Source of the DNA: Amycolatopsis cihanbeyliensis
GTDB taxonomy: Bacteria > Actinomycetota > Actinomycetes > Mycobacteriales > Pseudonocardiaceae
Direction of reading: 5' to 3'
Length of the DNA stretch: 64,000 nucleotides
NCBI RefSeq assembly: GCF_006715045.1
Contig: NZ_VFML01000001.1
Coordinates: 3,750,501 to 3,814,500, forward strand
The first letter of the stretch is position 1; each line of letters opens with the position of its first letter. This document shows positions 62,487-64,000 of this stretch, piece by piece. Position numbers and translations under genes: made by a program. The notes beneath the pieces are model-generated. The model worked only from the letters and a program-made list of their open reading frames with translations. It had not been told where the DNA came from and did not search any database.

Positions 62487-63618
62487 ATGACTCGGGCGTT
62501 GGTGCACGAGGCGTACGGCCGGACGGCCGACGGGGTGGGCGCCTTCCTCAGCCTGGCGGTGAACGGGCTGGACGCACTGGACGCGGTCGGCCTGAAGGGC
62601 CCGGTGTGGGAGCAGGGCTTCGACACCCCGGACTTCGCGTTCTTCAACGGCAACGGCAAGCGGCTCGGCGAGATCGCGGGGAAAGTCGGCGCTGGCCGAT
62701 GGCACGGTGATGCGCACCGTGCTCCGCGCCGACCTGTACCGCGTGCTCAGGGACGAGGCCGAGCGGCGGGGCATCCGGGTCGAGTACGGCAAGCGGCTGA
62801 CCGGGGCGAGCGACACCGGCGACGGGGTACGTGCCGAGTTCGCCGATGGCGGTCATGCCGAGGGTGACCTACTGATCGGCGCGGACGGGCTGCACTCGCG
62901 GGTGCGCGGGTTGATCGACCCCGAGGCGCCGGACCCGTGCTACCTGGGGCTGCTGAACACCGGCGGGCATGCCCGCGACGTGGCGGTGGACGGGCGGCCG
63001 GGCACCACGTACATGATCTTCGGGAAACGGTGCTTCTTCGGCTACATGCCGCATCCGGACGGCGGCGTGTGGTGGTTCGCCAACCCGCCACGGCGCACCG
63101 AGCCCGGCGGGGCCGAGCTGGACGCGATCACCGACGAGCGGTGGCGGGCGGAGCTGATCCGGCTGGCGGAGGTGGACAAGGGGCCGGCCAAGGCGATCGC
63201 CGAGGCCAGCACGCATATCTACCGGCCGTGGCCGACCTACGACGTCCCCTCGGTGCCGAACGGGCACCGGGGTCGCATGATCATCGTCGGGGACGCGGCG
63301 CACGCGACCTCGCCTGCCTCCGGGCAGGGCGCCTCCATGGCGATGGAGGACACGGTGACCCTGGCCCGCTGCCTGCGCGATGTGGACGGCACTCGGGCGG
63401 CGTTCGCGCGCTACCAGCGGCTGCGCCGGGAGCGGGTCGAGGCCATCGTGGCGCAGGGTCGGCGCAACACCGGGAACAAGACGCCCGGCCCGGTGGGCAG
63501 GCTGCTGCGGGACTTCTTCATCGCGAAGGCGTTCAAGAAGATCACCGCGAGCCCGGAGGATCCCCAGCGCTGGATGTGGGACCACCACATCGAATGGTCC
63601 GCTCCGATCGCCGCGTAG
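62487..63618 (+). pseudogene. FAD-dependent monooxygenase, N-terminally truncated and frameshifted
   Basis: The first part reads MTRALVHEAYGRTADGVGAFLSLAVNGLDAL, where intact relatives have about 30 residues with GxGxxG (FAD-binding) before VHEAY; these are missing. Near 62683-62685 (AAA run) the frame is lost; another frame continues ADGTVMRTVLRADLYRVLRDEAERRGI and is normal to the end, with GDLLIGADGLHSRVR and GRMIIVGDAAHATSPASGQGASMAMEDTVTLA. One base less restores the frame. Without the FAD motif the protein cannot work even if repaired. Confidence 0.85.
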
Positions 63619-63627
63619 GTTCGCGGC

Positions 63628-64000
63628 TCAGCGGCGGGTGTCCACCCGGTCGAAGTTGAGGTAGGCCCGGCTCTGCGTGGGGCCACGCTGGCCCTGATAG
63701 CGGGAGCCGGCCTGGCTCGAGCCGTAGGGATGCTCGGCCGGGCTGCTCAGCCGGAACAGGCAGAGCTGGCCGATCTTCATGCCCGGCCAGAGCGTGATCG
63801 GCAGGTTGGCCACGTTGGAGAGCTCCAGCGTGATGTGCCCGGAGAAGCCGGGGTCGATGAACCCGGCGGTGGAGTGCGTGAGCAGGCCCAGCCTGCCCAG
63901 CGAGGACTTGCCCTCGAGCCGCCCGGCGAGGTCGTCCGGCAGGCTCACCGCCTCGAAGGTGGACCCGAGCACGAACTCGCCGGGATGCAGCACGAACGGA
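63628..64000 (-). CDS. dcd: dCTP deaminase, C-terminal part (cut by window edge)
   Basis: 124 residues from the window edge to the stop at 63628. It contains [39 protein letters not shown], the active-site stretch [19 protein letters not shown] (catalytic Glu in LELSN) and [21 protein letters not shown]...[13 protein letters not shown]. Dcd has about 190 residues, so roughly 65 N-terminal residues lie outside. It provides dUMP or dUTP from dCTP for thymidylate synthesis. It converges with the monooxygenase remnant. Confidence 0.95.
   Translation of the reverse strand, partial: PFVLHPGEFVLGSTFEAVSLPDDLAGRLEGKSSLGRLGLLTHSTAGFIDPGFSGHITLELSNVANLPITLWPGMKIGQLCLFRLSSPAEHPYGSSQAGSRYQGQRGPTQSRAYLNFDRVDTRR

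Overview
High-GC actinomycete chromosome, most likely a member of the Pseudonocardiales (Amycolatopsis/Saccharomonospora/Prauserella-like). The clues are the very high GC content, many GTG starts and leaderless-looking genes, DUF397/DUF5753 regulator pairs, an HspR-controlled dnaK-grpE-dnaJ-hspR operon, and a membrane Fe-S reductase of the mycobacterial Rv0338c type. The genus cannot be fixed from this window alone. No rRNA, tRNA, CRISPR array, transposase or phage gene was found.

Layout. 1-7.4 kb: an XRE regulator cut by the window edge, an SsuA/NMT1-type lipoprotein, then a translationally coupled MarR / DHA2 exporter / YceI operon in which carboxypeptidase-regulatory-like repeats run from the exporter into the next gene. 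An intergenic region with three perfect DnaA boxes follows. 7.4-15.7 kb: an SDR enzyme, a secreted trypsin-like protease, and a fructose/ribose-type ABC uptake operon (FrcB-C-A, a PfkB kinase and an FrcK-like kinase) divergent from its LacI regulator across a 22-bp perfect operator, with a GH76 glycosidase beside it. 15.7-26.3 kb: housekeeping genes including a molybdopterin oxidoreductase, a SpoU methylase, pyrE, clpB with a perfect HspR box (HAIR), and an AGCS symporter. 26.3-36.6 kb: a flavohaemoglobin, the dnaK operon with two HAIR boxes, DUF4097, PEBP, VWA and TetR genes. 36.7-43.3 kb: the Fe-S reductase, then a two-component system and a serine hydrolase. The kinase and the hydrolase are both frameshifted, the kinase by an 11-bp tandem repeat expansion. 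43.3-46.7 kb: small accessory genes and a decaying TetR/ctaB locus, closed by an 81-bp element with 17-bp inverted ends.

46.7-52.85 kb is the most interesting part: six co-directional genes for a papain-family (C1) protease, a proline-rich repeat protein sharing the protease's C-terminal domain, a chagasin-like (I42) cysteine-protease inhibitor, an ECF sigma factor, a small partner protein, and a TPR-CHAT (caspase-like) protease. None has a visible export signal. The set looks like a cytoplasmic protease-inhibitor-sigma circuit, possibly for stress signalling, programmed cell death or defence.

53-64 kb: a LysR regulator, an MBL hydrolase, a TetR-controlled acyl-CoA dehydrogenase/crotonase operon, a second YidC with a small membrane partner, a CAP-domain lipid-anchored or secreted protein, and a MarR regulator with a perfect operator facing a broken FAD monooxygenase gene. 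The window ends inside dcd.

Four genes in the window carry frame disruptions (a fifth, ctaB, is truncated). Two or three of the breaks lie in homopolymers and could be sequencing errors; the 11-bp expansion in the kinase is less easily explained that way.
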